Part shown: one piece after another, positions 54,611 to 64,000 of the stretch
How the letters are laid out: every line of letters starts with the position of its first letter
Numbering within the stretch: the first letter of the stretch is position 1
Assembly (NCBI RefSeq): GCF_030419005.1
Contig: NZ_CP106951.1
Coordinates: 5,146,001 to 5,210,000, forward strand
Reading direction: 5' to 3'
Origin: Eleftheria terrae
GTDB taxonomy: Bacteria > Pseudomonadota > Gammaproteobacteria > Burkholderiales > Burkholderiaceae_C
DNA length: 64,000 bases
The notes under the pieces: generated by a model
What the model was told of the DNA's origin: nothing
Databases searched by the model: none
Seen by the model: the letters and a program-made list of their open reading frames with translations, nothing else
Position numbers and translations under genes: made by a program

Positions 54611-55825
54611 TCAGGACGACGGCAGCGCGGTCAACGCCACGTAGACCGTGCCCAGCGTGTGGTAGTCGGTCTTGCCGGTGGGGCTCTTGTCATTGCCCAC
54701 CGGGCGGTTGTCGGGCCCCAGCATGTGGTGGTAGGCGCCGTGCTCGTGGTCGATCAGGTAGTCCCACATGTAGGACCACAGCTTGTCGAACCAGCGCCAG
54801 TACACCGGCAGGCCGGTGCGCTGGCCGAGCAGCGCGGCCGCAGCCATGGTCTCGGACTGCACCCAGAAGAACTTGCGGCCGTCGTGGATGCCGCCATCGG
54901 GTGCCATGCGGTTGAACATGCCGCCGCGCTCCTGGTCCCAGGCCCGTGTGATGGTGGCATCGAACAGGGCCTGGGCGCGCGGCAGCAGCCAGGGCTGCGG
55001 CCGCACCCGGTCCAGCATCAGCAGCAGCTTGGCCCACTCGGTCTGGTGGCCGAAGCGAAAGCCCCAGGGGCGGAAGGTGTCGCCGCCCTCGTCGCGGTGG
55101 TAGTCCCAGTCGGGCTGCCAGTCGACGTTGTAGCGTTCCCAGACCAGCCCCTGGGTGTGCTCGGTCAACTCCACCGTCACGCGCTTGCCGATGGCCTCGG
55201 CACGGTCCAGGAAACGGGCCTCGCCGGTGGCTTCGTGCGCGGCCAGCAGGGCTTCGAACACATGCATGGTGGTGTTCTGCCCCCGGTAGGGCAGCCATCG
55301 GCCGTCGGCGGCCGCTTCGTCGGCATAGAGGCCGCTGCGGGCATCCCAGAAGCGCTGCTCCAGCTGCTGCCACGCGTCGTCCAGCCATTCACGCGCCTCG
55401 GTGATGCCGGCCTTCAGCGCGGTGGCATAGGCCAGCATCACGAAGGCCAGGCCATAGGCGTACTGCGCATCGTCCACCACCTGCACGCGGCGGCTGCCGT
55501 CGGCCTCGTCGCGCACGTCCAGCGTCCAGGCGTAGTGGCCGGTGCCGGCATGGCGATGGTGCTCGCGCAGGAACTGCAGCCCGTGGCGCGCCGCCTGCAG
55601 GTAGCTCGGCGCCCTGAAGTGCAGGAAGGCCATCGCATAGTTGTAGATGAAGCGCGTGCTGTTGACGAGCCGCCGGCGCTCCGGGTCGTAGGGGGTCTGG
55701 TCGTCCCGGAAGTACTGGAAGTAGCCGCCGCGCTTGTCGATGCAATGCGGATGGTAGAAGGCCATCGTGTGAAAGATGTGCTCTTTCAGGAAGGCGGCTG
55801 AACGGAAGCGGGGCAGGGTCTGCAT
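54611..55825 (-). CDS. N-acylglucosamine 2-epimerase/mannose isomerase family protein (AGE)
   Basis: A 404-residue (alpha/alpha)6-barrel protein of the AGE family, which includes N-acylglucosamine 2-epimerase, mannose isomerase, aldose-ketose isomerase and cellobiose epimerase. Landmarks are FYHPHCIDKRGGYFQYFRDD, NSTRFIYNYAMAFLHF, YRGQNTTMHVFEALLAAHEA and FRFGHQTEWAKLLLML with the catalytic-type histidine. Precise activity cannot be set; isomerisation of mannose, glucose or an oligosaccharide end would fit the sugar neighbourhood. The start at 55825 (MQTLPRFRSAAFLKEHIF) is preferred to an upstream in-frame ATG. It lies just after the terminator of the ABC operon. Confidence 0.85.
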   Translation of the reverse strand: MQTLPRFRSAAFLKEHIFHTMAFYHPHCIDKRGGYFQYFRDDQTPYDPERRRLVNSTRFIYNYAMAFLHFRAPSYLQAARHGLQFLREHHRHAGTGHYAWTLDVRDEADGSRRVQVVDDAQYAYGLAFVMLAYATALKAGITEAREWLDDAWQQLEQRFWDARSGLYADEAAADGRWLPYRGQNTTMHVFEALLAAHEATGEARFLDRAEAIGKRVTVELTEHTQGLVWERYNVDWQPDWDYHRDEGGDTFRPWGFRFGHQTEWAKLLLMLDRVRPQPWLLPRAQALFDATITRAWDQERGGMFNRMAPDGGIHDGRKFFWVQSETMAAAALLGQRTGLPVYWRWFDKLWSYMWDYLIDHEHGAYHHMLGPDNRPVGNDKSPTGKTDYHTLGTVYVALTALPSS

Positions 55826-55836
55826 CGACGAGGATG

Positions 55837-55859
55837 AAAAAAGCCGGGCAGGGCCCGGC
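55837..55859 (-). terminator. Intrinsic terminator of the sugar ABC operon
   Basis: On the minus strand GCCGGGC (55859-55853) pairs with GCCCGGC (55849-55843) around a three-base loop and is followed by six T residues (55842-55837). It sits between the ATPase gene and the AGE gene, so the latter is either expressed by read-through or has its own promoter. Confidence 0.8.
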
Positions 55860-55920
55860 GGGTCGTGTGGGGGCCACAGCCGGTGCACACCCTCGGCGGG
55901 TGCGCGACCGTCCTAGCCTA

Positions 55921-56985
<1,065 letters not shown>

Positions 56986-57003
56986 GTTGTCGCTCTTCTC
57001 GAA

Positions 57004-57852
57004 TTAACCTTTGACGGCGCCGGCGGTCAGGCCACGCACGAAGTACTTGCCGGCGATCACGTAGATCGCCAGCGTCGGCAGGGCGGCGATCATCGCGGCG
57101 GCCATGTCGACGTTGTATTCCTTCACCACGCTGGAGGTGTTGGCCAGGTTGTTCAGGCCCACGGTGACCGGCTTGGAGTCGCCGCCGGAGAACACCACCC
57201 CGTAGAGGAAGTCGTTCCAGATGTTGGTGAACTGCCAGATCAGCGTGACGACCAGGATGGGCGCCGACAGCGGCAGCACGATGCGCCAGAAGATGCGCCA
57301 GAAGCCGGCGCCGTCGAGCATCGCGGCCTTGATCAGTTCGTCGGGCAGGCCCACGTAGTAGTTGCGGAAGAACAGCGTGGTGGACGGGATGCCGGCCAGC
57401 ACGTGCACGAAGATCAGGCCCCACAGCGAGCTGGAGATGCCCAGCCAGCCCAGCACTTGGGACATCGGCAGCAGCACCACCTGCATCGGCATGAAGACGC
57501 CGAACAGCATCAGGCCGAACATCAGCTCGCTGCCGCGGAAGCGCCACTTGCTGATGACGTAGCCGTTGACGGCGCCCAGCGCGGTCGACACCAGCACCGC
57601 CGGCACCACCATCAGCGCCGAGTTGGTGAAGAAGGGCTTGAGGCCGCCGCAGTCGGTGCCGGTGCAGGCGCTCGACCAGGCCTTGGCCCAGGCGTCCAGC
57701 GTGGGGCTGCCCGGCAGCGAGAGCAGGCCGCCGGAGCGGATCTCGTTCATGTCCTTGAGCGAGGTCACCAGCATCACGTACAGCGGGGCCAGGAAGATCG
57801 CCGCGAAGCCGAGCAGCAGCGACCAGATCACGAATCGATGGAAGTTCTGCAT
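57004..57852 (-). CDS. Carbohydrate ABC transporter permease (MalG/GtsC type)
   Basis: A 282-residue inner-membrane permease with six helices. The coupling EAA loop is seen as ELIKAAMLDGAGFWRIFWRI then VLPLSAP. The periplasmic loop near residues 45-70 (CTGTDCGG) has an unusual pair of cysteines. It ends AGKYFVRGLTAGAVKG, typical of MalG-type C-termini that contact the ATPase. The start at 57852 lies seven bases after the preceding permease. Confidence 0.92.
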   Translation of the reverse strand: MQNFHRFVIWSLLLGFAAIFLAPLYVMLVTSLKDMNEIRSGGLLSLPGSPTLDAWAKAWSSACTGTDCGGLKPFFTNSALMVVPAVLVSTALGAVNGYVISKWRFRGSELMFGLMLFGVFMPMQVVLLPMSQVLGWLGISSSLWGLIFVHVLAGIPSTTLFFRNYYVGLPDELIKAAMLDGAGFWRIFWRIVLPLSAPILVVTLIWQFTNIWNDFLYGVVFSGGDSKPVTVGLNNLANTSSVVKEYNVDMAAAMIAALPTLAIYVIAGKYFVRGLTAGAVKG

Positions 57853-57859
57853 GGCAGGC

Positions 57860-58744
57860 TCAACGCTTGGTGCGCAGTTCGGAATAGAGATAGGGCACCA
57901 CGATGGCCGCGATCGTGGCCAGCATGATGGTGGCCGACGCCGCGCCCAGGCCGATCTGCCCGCGCGAGAAGGCCATGGCGTACATGTAGGTGGCCGGCAC
58001 GTCGCTCGCGTAGCCCGGGCCGCCGTTGGTCAGCGCGATCACGAGGTCGAAGCTCTTGATGGCGATGTGGGCCAGCACCAGCAGCGTGCTGAAGAAGACC
58101 GGGCCCAGGCTGGGGATGATGATGCGCAGGTAGATGCGCGGCAGCGAGGCGCCGTCCACCTGGGCGGCCTTGATGATGGAGTCGTCGATGCCGCGCAGCC
58201 CGGCCAGGAAGAGCGCCATCACGAAGCCCGAGGACTGCCAGACGCCCGCGATCACCACGGTGTAGATGGCGTAGTCGGGGTTGATGAGCCAGTCGAAGGT
58301 GAAGTTCTCGAAGCCCCAGCCACGCACCACGTTCTCCAGGCCGAGCCCGGGGTTCAGGATCCACTTCCAGGCGGTGCCGGTGACGATGAAGGACAGCGCC
58401 ATCGGGTAGAGGTAGATGGTGCGCAGCGCGCCTTCGGCACGGATCTTCTGGTCCAGCAGGATGGCCAGGAACAGGCCCAGCGCCATGCCGCAGCCGATGA
58501 AGAGCACGCCGAAGATGCCCAGGTTCTTGGCGGCCACCCACCAGCGCTCGCTGTCGAACAGGGTCACGTACTGCTCCAGGCCGACGAACTCGTAGTTCGG
58601 CAGCAGCCGGGAGGCGGACACCGACAGGTAGCCGTTCCAGGCGATCAGGCCGTAGATGAACAGGAAGGACAGGATGAAGGAGGGCGCCAGCACCAGCTTG
58701 GGCAGCCAGGGCTGGTTCGGCCGCGGGGTCGAAGGCGATGACAT
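57860..58744 (-). CDS. Carbohydrate ABC transporter permease (MalF/GtsB type)
   Basis: A 294-residue inner-membrane permease with six helices. The N-terminal helix is KLVLAPSFILSFLFIYGLI, and the EAA coupling loop is SIIKAAQVDGASLPRIYLRI then IIPSLGP. The ATG at 58744 (MSSPSTPRPNQPWLPK) is preferred to an upstream in-frame ATG at 58816, which lies in the hairpin region. It is separated from the binding-protein gene by 167 bases of hairpin-rich sequence, which probably tunes its expression relative to the abundant binding protein. Confidence 0.92.
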   Translation of the reverse strand: MSSPSTPRPNQPWLPKLVLAPSFILSFLFIYGLIAWNGYLSVSASRLLPNYEFVGLEQYVTLFDSERWWVAAKNLGIFGVLFIGCGMALGLFLAILLDQKIRAEGALRTIYLYPMALSFIVTGTAWKWILNPGLGLENVVRGWGFENFTFDWLINPDYAIYTVVIAGVWQSSGFVMALFLAGLRGIDDSIIKAAQVDGASLPRIYLRIIIPSLGPVFFSTLLVLAHIAIKSFDLVIALTNGGPGYASDVPATYMYAMAFSRGQIGLGAASATIMLATIAAIVVPYLYSELRTKR

Positions 58745-58777
58745 CCGGGACTTTCGAGCTGCGAGGAGGGGAGGGGC

Positions 58778-58893
58778 GCACCGCGGCAGCGGGGCCGCGG
58801 TGCGGGTTGCGTGCACCTTAGCGCGCGAGGCGCCAAGGTACCAGCCGGCTGAACCCCGGGGGTGTCCCGGGGGCCGCGCCGCACGGGCGGCGC
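58778..58893 (-). repeat. Three tandem stem-loops between binding-protein and permease genes
   Basis: Three perfect inverted repeats lie in the 167-base gap. GCACCGCGGC (58778-58787) pairs with 58794-58803, CCCCGGG (58854-58860) with 58866-58872, and GCGCCGC (58876-58882) with 58887-58893. None has a T-run on the minus strand. Placement after a binding-protein gene resembles the message-stabilising hairpins of other sugar ABC operons; the function here is inferred. Confidence 0.6.
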
Positions 58894-58911
58894 GTGCCGG
58901 CGATCAGGACA

Positions 58912-60177
58912 TCACTTCTGCTTGGCGGCGGAGGCGATGCGGTCCATCGCTTCCTTGGCGGTCATCTTGTCGGTATTCCAGAACTGCGACACCGCATCCT
59001 TGATGGCGCCTTCGGCCGCCGACGGCACGGCCATGCCGTGTGCGATGGACGGCAGCAGCGAGCCCGACTTGGAGCTGGCGACGAAGTCGGCCGAGGACTG
59101 CTTGGCGCAGTCGTCGAACTTGGCCAGGTCCATGTTCAGGCGCACCGGGATGGAGCCCTTGTTCAGGTTGAACACTTCCTGGAACTCCGGCGACATGATG
59201 GCGGTGGCCAGGTCCTTCTGGGCCTTCACGTTGGCAGCGTTCTTGATCTGGAACATCGCGAAGCTGTCGACGTTGTAGGTGTAGGCCTTGCCGGTGCCCG
59301 GCGCGGGGGCGCAGACGAAGTCCTTGCCCGGCACCTTGCCGGCGGCAATGAACTCGCCCTTGGCCCAGTCGCCCATGATCTGCATGCCGGCCTGGCCGTT
59401 GATGACCATCGCGGTGGCCAGGTTCCAGTCACGGCCCGGGGCGTTGCGGTCGGTGTAGTCCTTGACCTTCTTGAAGGTGGTCAGCACCTTCTCCATGGTC
59501 GGGCTCTTCAGCGTGGCCTGGTCCAGCTGCACCAGGGCCTTCTTGTAGAAGTCGGTGCCACCGACGCCGAGGGCCACCGCCTCGAAGGTGGTGAAATCCT
59601 GCCAGTTCTGGCCACCGTGGGCGACCGGGATCACGCCGGCCTTCTTCAGCGCTTCGGCCGCGGTGAAGAACTCGTCCCAGGTGGTCGGGACCTTGACGCC
59701 GGCCTTCTGGAACACGGCGGGGTTGGCCCACAGCCAGTTGACGCGGTGCACGTTGACCGGTGCGGCCACGTAGCTGCCCTTGTACTTCAGGCCGTCGGCG
59801 ATGGCCTTGGGCAGCAGGGCGTCCCAGTTGTTGGCCTTGGCGACGTCATCGATGTTGGCCAGCACGCCTTCGCGCGCCCACTCCTGGATGGAGGGGCCCT
59901 TGATCTGGGCGGCGGCCGGTGCATTGCCCGAGACGACGCGGGACTTGAGCACGGTCATGGCCGAATCGCCACCGCCGCCAGCCACCGCGAAATCGCGCCA
60001 GGTGTGGCCCAGGGCCAGCAGCTTGCCCTTCAGGGCGGTCGCGGCCTTGGCCTCGCCGCCGGACGTCCACCAGTGCAGGACCTCGACTTCACCGGCTTGC
60101 GCCGCGGTGGCAGCCATCAGGCCGGCAGCGGCCAGGGCGCCAGCCAGGCGGCGGATAGACAGATTCGATGTCGACAT
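58912..60177 (-). CDS. Sugar ABC transporter periplasmic binding protein (GtsA-like)
   Basis: A 421-residue type II (cluster D) periplasmic binding protein. The signal peptide is cut after AQA (residue 28), and the mature protein opens GEVEVLHWWTSGGEAKAATAL. This opening and the DFAVAGGGGDSAMTVLKSRV stretch are typical of glucose/mannose-binding GtsA-type proteins. The ligand is inferred as a hexose rather than a maltodextrin. The ATG at 60177 has GAGGAG about nine bases upstream. It heads the operon and is preceded by repeated TTAAC boxes. Confidence 0.9.
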   Translation of the reverse strand: MSTSNLSIRRLAGALAAAGLMAATAAQAGEVEVLHWWTSGGEAKAATALKGKLLALGHTWRDFAVAGGGGDSAMTVLKSRVVSGNAPAAAQIKGPSIQEWAREGVLANIDDVAKANNWDALLPKAIADGLKYKGSYVAAPVNVHRVNWLWANPAVFQKAGVKVPTTWDEFFTAAEALKKAGVIPVAHGGQNWQDFTTFEAVALGVGGTDFYKKALVQLDQATLKSPTMEKVLTTFKKVKDYTDRNAPGRDWNLATAMVINGQAGMQIMGDWAKGEFIAAGKVPGKDFVCAPAPGTGKAYTYNVDSFAMFQIKNAANVKAQKDLATAIMSPEFQEVFNLNKGSIPVRLNMDLAKFDDCAKQSSADFVASSKSGSLLPSIAHGMAVPSAAEGAIKDAVSQFWNTDKMTAKEAMDRIASAAKQK

Positions 60178-60247
60178 CGTTTGTGCTCCTCGTCTTCAAT
60201 GTGATGGTTAACGGCTGGCCCAGGGCCGAAGAAGCCGTGGGCGCAAT

Positions 60248-60286
60248 GTTAAGACTCCGTTAAAGAAGCGGCAATGGATCTTTAAC
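60248..60286 (-). promoter_or_regulatory. Candidate response-regulator and operator sites before the sugar ABC operon
   Basis: On the minus strand, TTTAAC-GGAGT-CTTAAC (60264-60248) is a direct repeat with 11-bp period, the layout bound by OmpR/PmrA/QseB-type regulators. The adjoining sequence also forms a perfect inverted repeat, GTTAAAGA (60259-60266) and TCTTTAAC (60279-60286). The sites lie 71-109 bases before the binding-protein ATG. Which protein binds is inferred. Confidence 0.5.
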
Positions 60287-60449
60287 CTGGGATTTTCCCT
60301 TAGGGCAGGGGCGCCCGAGGGGCGAGCGGCCATCCGCGGGGATGGAGCAATCGGCGCGCCTTCGAGTTCGGCGGCGCAGCGTGACCTGGCGTGCGGCGCG
60401 AGGGCGAGTGCTGACTTCGGAGGGTCGCGATGGCGGCGTGCGGCCGGGC

Positions 60450-61883
60450 TCAGTGGGCCAGCGGCAGGCGCAGCGTGATGCGCAGCCCGTGCGGCTGCAC
60501 CGGCGACAGCACCACGCTGCCGGCATGCCGCTCGACGATTTCCTTCACGATGGCCAGGCCCAGGCCGCAGCCGCTGCCTTCATGCGTGGCCCGCACGAAG
60601 CGCTCGAACACCCGCTCGTGGATCTGCGGGTCCTGCGGCAGGCCGGGGCCGTCGTCCTCGATCTCCAGCACCGCCTGCTGGCGTTCGCGCCGGCTGCGCA
60701 CCGTGACGGTGGCGCCGCGGCCGGCGTAGCGGATGGCGTTGTCGACCAGGTTCTGCAGCGCTTCCCGGAACAGCAGTGCGTTGCCGGCAATTTCGAGCGG
60801 CTCGGGGTTGGCCTCGTCGCAGCCCAGGTCGATGCCCGCCTGCAACGCGCGCGGCACCAGCTCGGCTGCCAGCTCGCGGGCCAGCTTCTGCACGTCGAAG
60901 CGGCTGCGCGCCTGCACCGCGGCCGACTCGGGCTCGGCGCGCGCCAGCGTCAGCAGCTGGGCCACCAGGTGGGCGGCGCGGGTGGCGCTTTCCTGCACCC
61001 GTTGCAGCCGCGCCTTCTGGGCCGGATCGGTCGCCTCGGCCAGCGCCAGCTCGGCTTGCGACTTCAGGCCGGCCAGCGGTGTGCGCAGCTGGTGGGCGGC
61101 GTTGCTGATGAAGCGCTTCTGCGAGCTGACGTTCTCGTGCACCTCGGCCAGCAGGGCGTTGAGCGCCTTGGCCAGCGCCCGCACCTCGGAGGGGGCCGAC
61201 TCCAGCTCGATGGGCGCCAGGTCGTTGGGGGCGCGGTCCTTCACCAGGTCGCGCAGCCGCGTCAGCGGCGCCAGGCCGGTGCGGATGCTGCCCCAGACGA
61301 TCAGCGACATCAGCACGATCAGGCCCGACAGCGGCAGCGCAGTGTCGATCAGGATCTGCCGCGCCAGCTCCTCGCGCGTGGTGCGGCTCTTGGCCAGCTG
61401 CACCAGCATGCGCTGTGGCTCGCCGTCGCCGCCCCAGGCCAGATAGAGCGCGGCCACCCGCACCGGCACCTCGCCCACCATGCCGTCGTAGAAATAGGGC
61501 AGGTCGAGCTGTGGCTTGGCGATGGCGGGCGGCGGTGGCAGCTTGTTGTTGCCCAGGATGAACTGCCCGGGCGGCGTGCTCACCATGTAGTAGACCTTGT
61601 CGTCCGGGTCGGTCTCGATGATGGCCTGGGCGGCTTTGGGGAAGTCGATGAACAGGCCGTTGCCGATGGGCTTGACCTGCTGCGCGAGCGCGCGCGAGGA
61701 CTGGTAGAGGCTGCGGTCGATGGCCCGGTTGGCATAGCGCGCCGCCAGGTGGTAGGTGACATAGGCGGCCGCCAGCCACAGCACCAGCTGTGGCAGCAGC
61801 AGCCAGATCATCAGGTGCCGGCGCAGCGAGCGCTGGCCGGGCGCCAGGCGCAGGCCCACCTGCAGGCGGTGCCAGCGGCGCAT
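60450..61883 (-). CDS. Two-component sensor histidine kinase (TctE/QseC-like)
   Basis: A 477-residue membrane histidine kinase. The first membrane helix (LMIWLLLPQLVLWLAAAYVT, about 26-46) and second (near 170-190) bound a periplasmic region of about 120 residues resembling the 2CSK_N sensor domain. A HAMP-like linker follows. The phosphorylated histidine is H264 in FISNAAHQLRTPLAGL, and the ATP-binding domain has LQNLVDNAIRYAG (N box) and DDGPGLP plus GCGLGLAIVKEI. The start is ATG 61883, two bases after the regulator's stop, or a GTG at 61889 overlapping it. The signal it senses is unknown; its position suggests sugars or related carboxylates. Confidence 0.92.
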   Translation of the reverse strand: MRRWHRLQVGLRLAPGQRSLRRHLMIWLLLPQLVLWLAAAYVTYHLAARYANRAIDRSLYQSSRALAQQVKPIGNGLFIDFPKAAQAIIETDPDDKVYYMVSTPPGQFILGNNKLPPPPAIAKPQLDLPYFYDGMVGEVPVRVAALYLAWGGDGEPQRMLVQLAKSRTTREELARQILIDTALPLSGLIVLMSLIVWGSIRTGLAPLTRLRDLVKDRAPNDLAPIELESAPSEVRALAKALNALLAEVHENVSSQKRFISNAAHQLRTPLAGLKSQAELALAEATDPAQKARLQRVQESATRAAHLVAQLLTLARAEPESAAVQARSRFDVQKLARELAAELVPRALQAGIDLGCDEANPEPLEIAGNALLFREALQNLVDNAIRYAGRGATVTVRSRRERQQAVLEIEDDGPGLPQDPQIHERVFERFVRATHEGSGCGLGLAIVKEIVERHAGSVVLSPVQPHGLRITLRLPLAH

Positions 61884-61885
61884 GC

Positions 61886-62578
61886 TCACGCCGACGCTTC
61901 CAGTTCCAGCAGGTAGCCCAGGCCGCGCACGGTGCGGATGGTGATGCCCGAGGGCTCCAGCTTGCGGCGCAGGCGGTGGATGTAGACCTCGATGGAGCCG
62001 GGCGCCGCATCGCTGCGGCCGCCGGACTCGGGCCGCTCGCCGCTCCAGGCCTGCGCGATCTGGTCCTTGGTGACGACCTTGTCGCGGTGGTTCAGCAGCA
62101 GGTCGAGCAGTGACCACTCGCGCGGCGAGAAGTCGACCGCCTCGTTGCCGATGCTGGCGCGCCGTGCCTCGCGGTCGAAGGTCAGCCCGCCCAGCTGCTG
62201 CACGGCGCCGGCGGCCGGCTTGGCCCGCCGGAGCAGGGCGCGCAGGCGCGCTTCCAGCTCGGGAAAGTCGAAGGGCTTGGTGAGGTAGTCGTCGGCCCCG
62301 GCGTTGAGCCCCTCGACGCGGTGCTCCAGGTCGCACAGCGCGGTCAGCAGCAGGATGGGCTGCTCCGGCTTGGCGGCGCGGGCTCGCTTGAGCACGGTGA
62401 GCCCGTCCACCATCGGCAGGCCGATGTCGAGCACGGCGATGTCGAACTGCTGGCGCAGCAGCAGGTATTCGGCGACCGCGCCGTTGTCGGCGGTCTCGAC
62501 GTCGAAGCCGGCGTGTTGGAGGTTGGCGGTGAGGGCGTCGCTCAGGATGGCGTCGTCTTCGGCTAGCAGGATGCGCAT
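61886..62578 (-). CDS. Two-component response regulator, OmpR family (TctD/QseB-like)
   Basis: A 230-residue response regulator. The receiver domain has the acidic pair E7-D8-D9, the phosphate-accepting D51 in VLDIGLPMVDG and K101 in LTKPF. The C-terminal winged helix (about 130-225) has FSPREWSLLDLLLNHRDKVV and VYIHRLRRKLEPSGITIRTV followed by RGLGYLL. It is translated with the kinase just downstream. The product probably binds 11-bp-spaced TTAA boxes such as those before the sugar transporter and before its own gene. Confidence 0.93.
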   Translation of the reverse strand: MRILLAEDDAILSDALTANLQHAGFDVETADNGAVAEYLLLRQQFDIAVLDIGLPMVDGLTVLKRARAAKPEQPILLLTALCDLEHRVEGLNAGADDYLTKPFDFPELEARLRALLRRAKPAAGAVQQLGGLTFDREARRASIGNEAVDFSPREWSLLDLLLNHRDKVVTKDQIAQAWSGERPESGGRSDAAPGSIEVYIHRLRRKLEPSGITIRTVRGLGYLLELEASA

Positions 62579-62587
62579 GCCCGCGAC

Positions 62588-62604
62588 TTTAATGTTTCCT
62601 TTAC
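62588..62604 (+). promoter_or_regulatory. Candidate autoregulatory direct repeat before the response regulator
   Basis: TTTAAT-GTTTC-CTTTAC reads on the plus strand with an 11-bp period, 10-26 bases before the regulator's ATG. It is a weaker match to the repeat before the sugar operon and may overlap the transcription start. Confidence 0.35.
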
Positions 62605-62681
62605 AACGGCGCCTCGGGGCCTGCCCTCATTCCCGCAGGCCGGCGAGCCGCCCCGCAGGGCGGCAGCATCGCACCGCCGCT

Positions 62682-64000
<1,319 letters not shown>

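Overview
The window is a GC-rich stretch of bacterial chromosome with dense, short-spaced genes. It looks like a betaproteobacterium of the order Burkholderiales, close to the Rubrivivax/Leptothrix/Aquincola-type lineages. This is inferred from the gene order rpsO-pnp-quinone oxidoreductase-tpiA-secG-tRNA-Leu-nuoA to nuoN-DUF2818-NUDIX-DUF1178, from separate nuoC and nuoD genes, and from the ilvD-LysR-lgt neighbourhood. No insertion sequence, prophage, integrase, CRISPR array, plasmid origin or rRNA operon was seen. Almost everything reads as core genome or ordinary metabolic accessory loci.

Layout. 1-5060: tail of acetyl-CoA synthetase, a PabB-PabC fusion for folate synthesis, a small cytochrome c, a Trp-rich small protein and an overlapping trio (saccharopine-dehydrogenase-like, DUF4166, DCC thiol-disulfide protein). 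5105-8619: ilvD, a divergent LysR regulator and lgt. 8620-10021: minus-strand block with a DUF2846 lipoprotein, a small helix-turn-helix protein and a strongly folded stretch ending in an intrinsic terminator, which may be an uncharacterised RNA. 10219-13257: tsaD, an Hsp20 chaperone and an orphan amino-acid-type binding protein. 13292-18488: rpsO, pnp, a quinone oxidoreductase, tpiA and secG. 18657-34984: tRNA-Leu(GAG), the complete 14-gene NADH dehydrogenase I operon and three small trailing genes.

35064-40840: a molybdate uptake operon (modA, modB, modC and a ModE-like regulator), an FAD-linked 2-hydroxyacid dehydrogenase coupled to a DUF2069 membrane protein, and a YihY-family membrane protein. 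40908-48089: a putative-Ig lipoprotein with an apparent frameshift in its signal peptide, an AI-2E-family transporter, and an efflux operon (TolC-like, HlyD-like and two ABC-2 permeases) with no ATPase gene. 48155-52235: a hydrolase coupled to a MetY-type sulfhydrylase, a CBS-domain protein and aroC. 52582-62578: a carbohydrate region with a secreted GH13 alpha-amylase, an AGE-family epimerase/isomerase, a sugar ABC transporter and a TctD/TctE-like two-component system. 62682-64000: the start-truncated end of an L-serine dehydratase.

How the parts work together. The nuo operon supplies the respiratory chain, to which the cytochrome c and the FAD dehydrogenase may also feed. The amylase, epimerase, sugar importer and two-component system plausibly form a starch/hexose utilisation locus, with TTAAC-type direct repeats at 11-bp period before the transporter operon and a weaker version before the response regulator. 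The most interesting unexplained items are the three-way-junction RNA candidate at 8626-8906, the ATPase-less exporter operon, the putative two-component boxes, and several strong RNA hairpins in the rpsO, pnp, nuo and sugar-transport transcripts.
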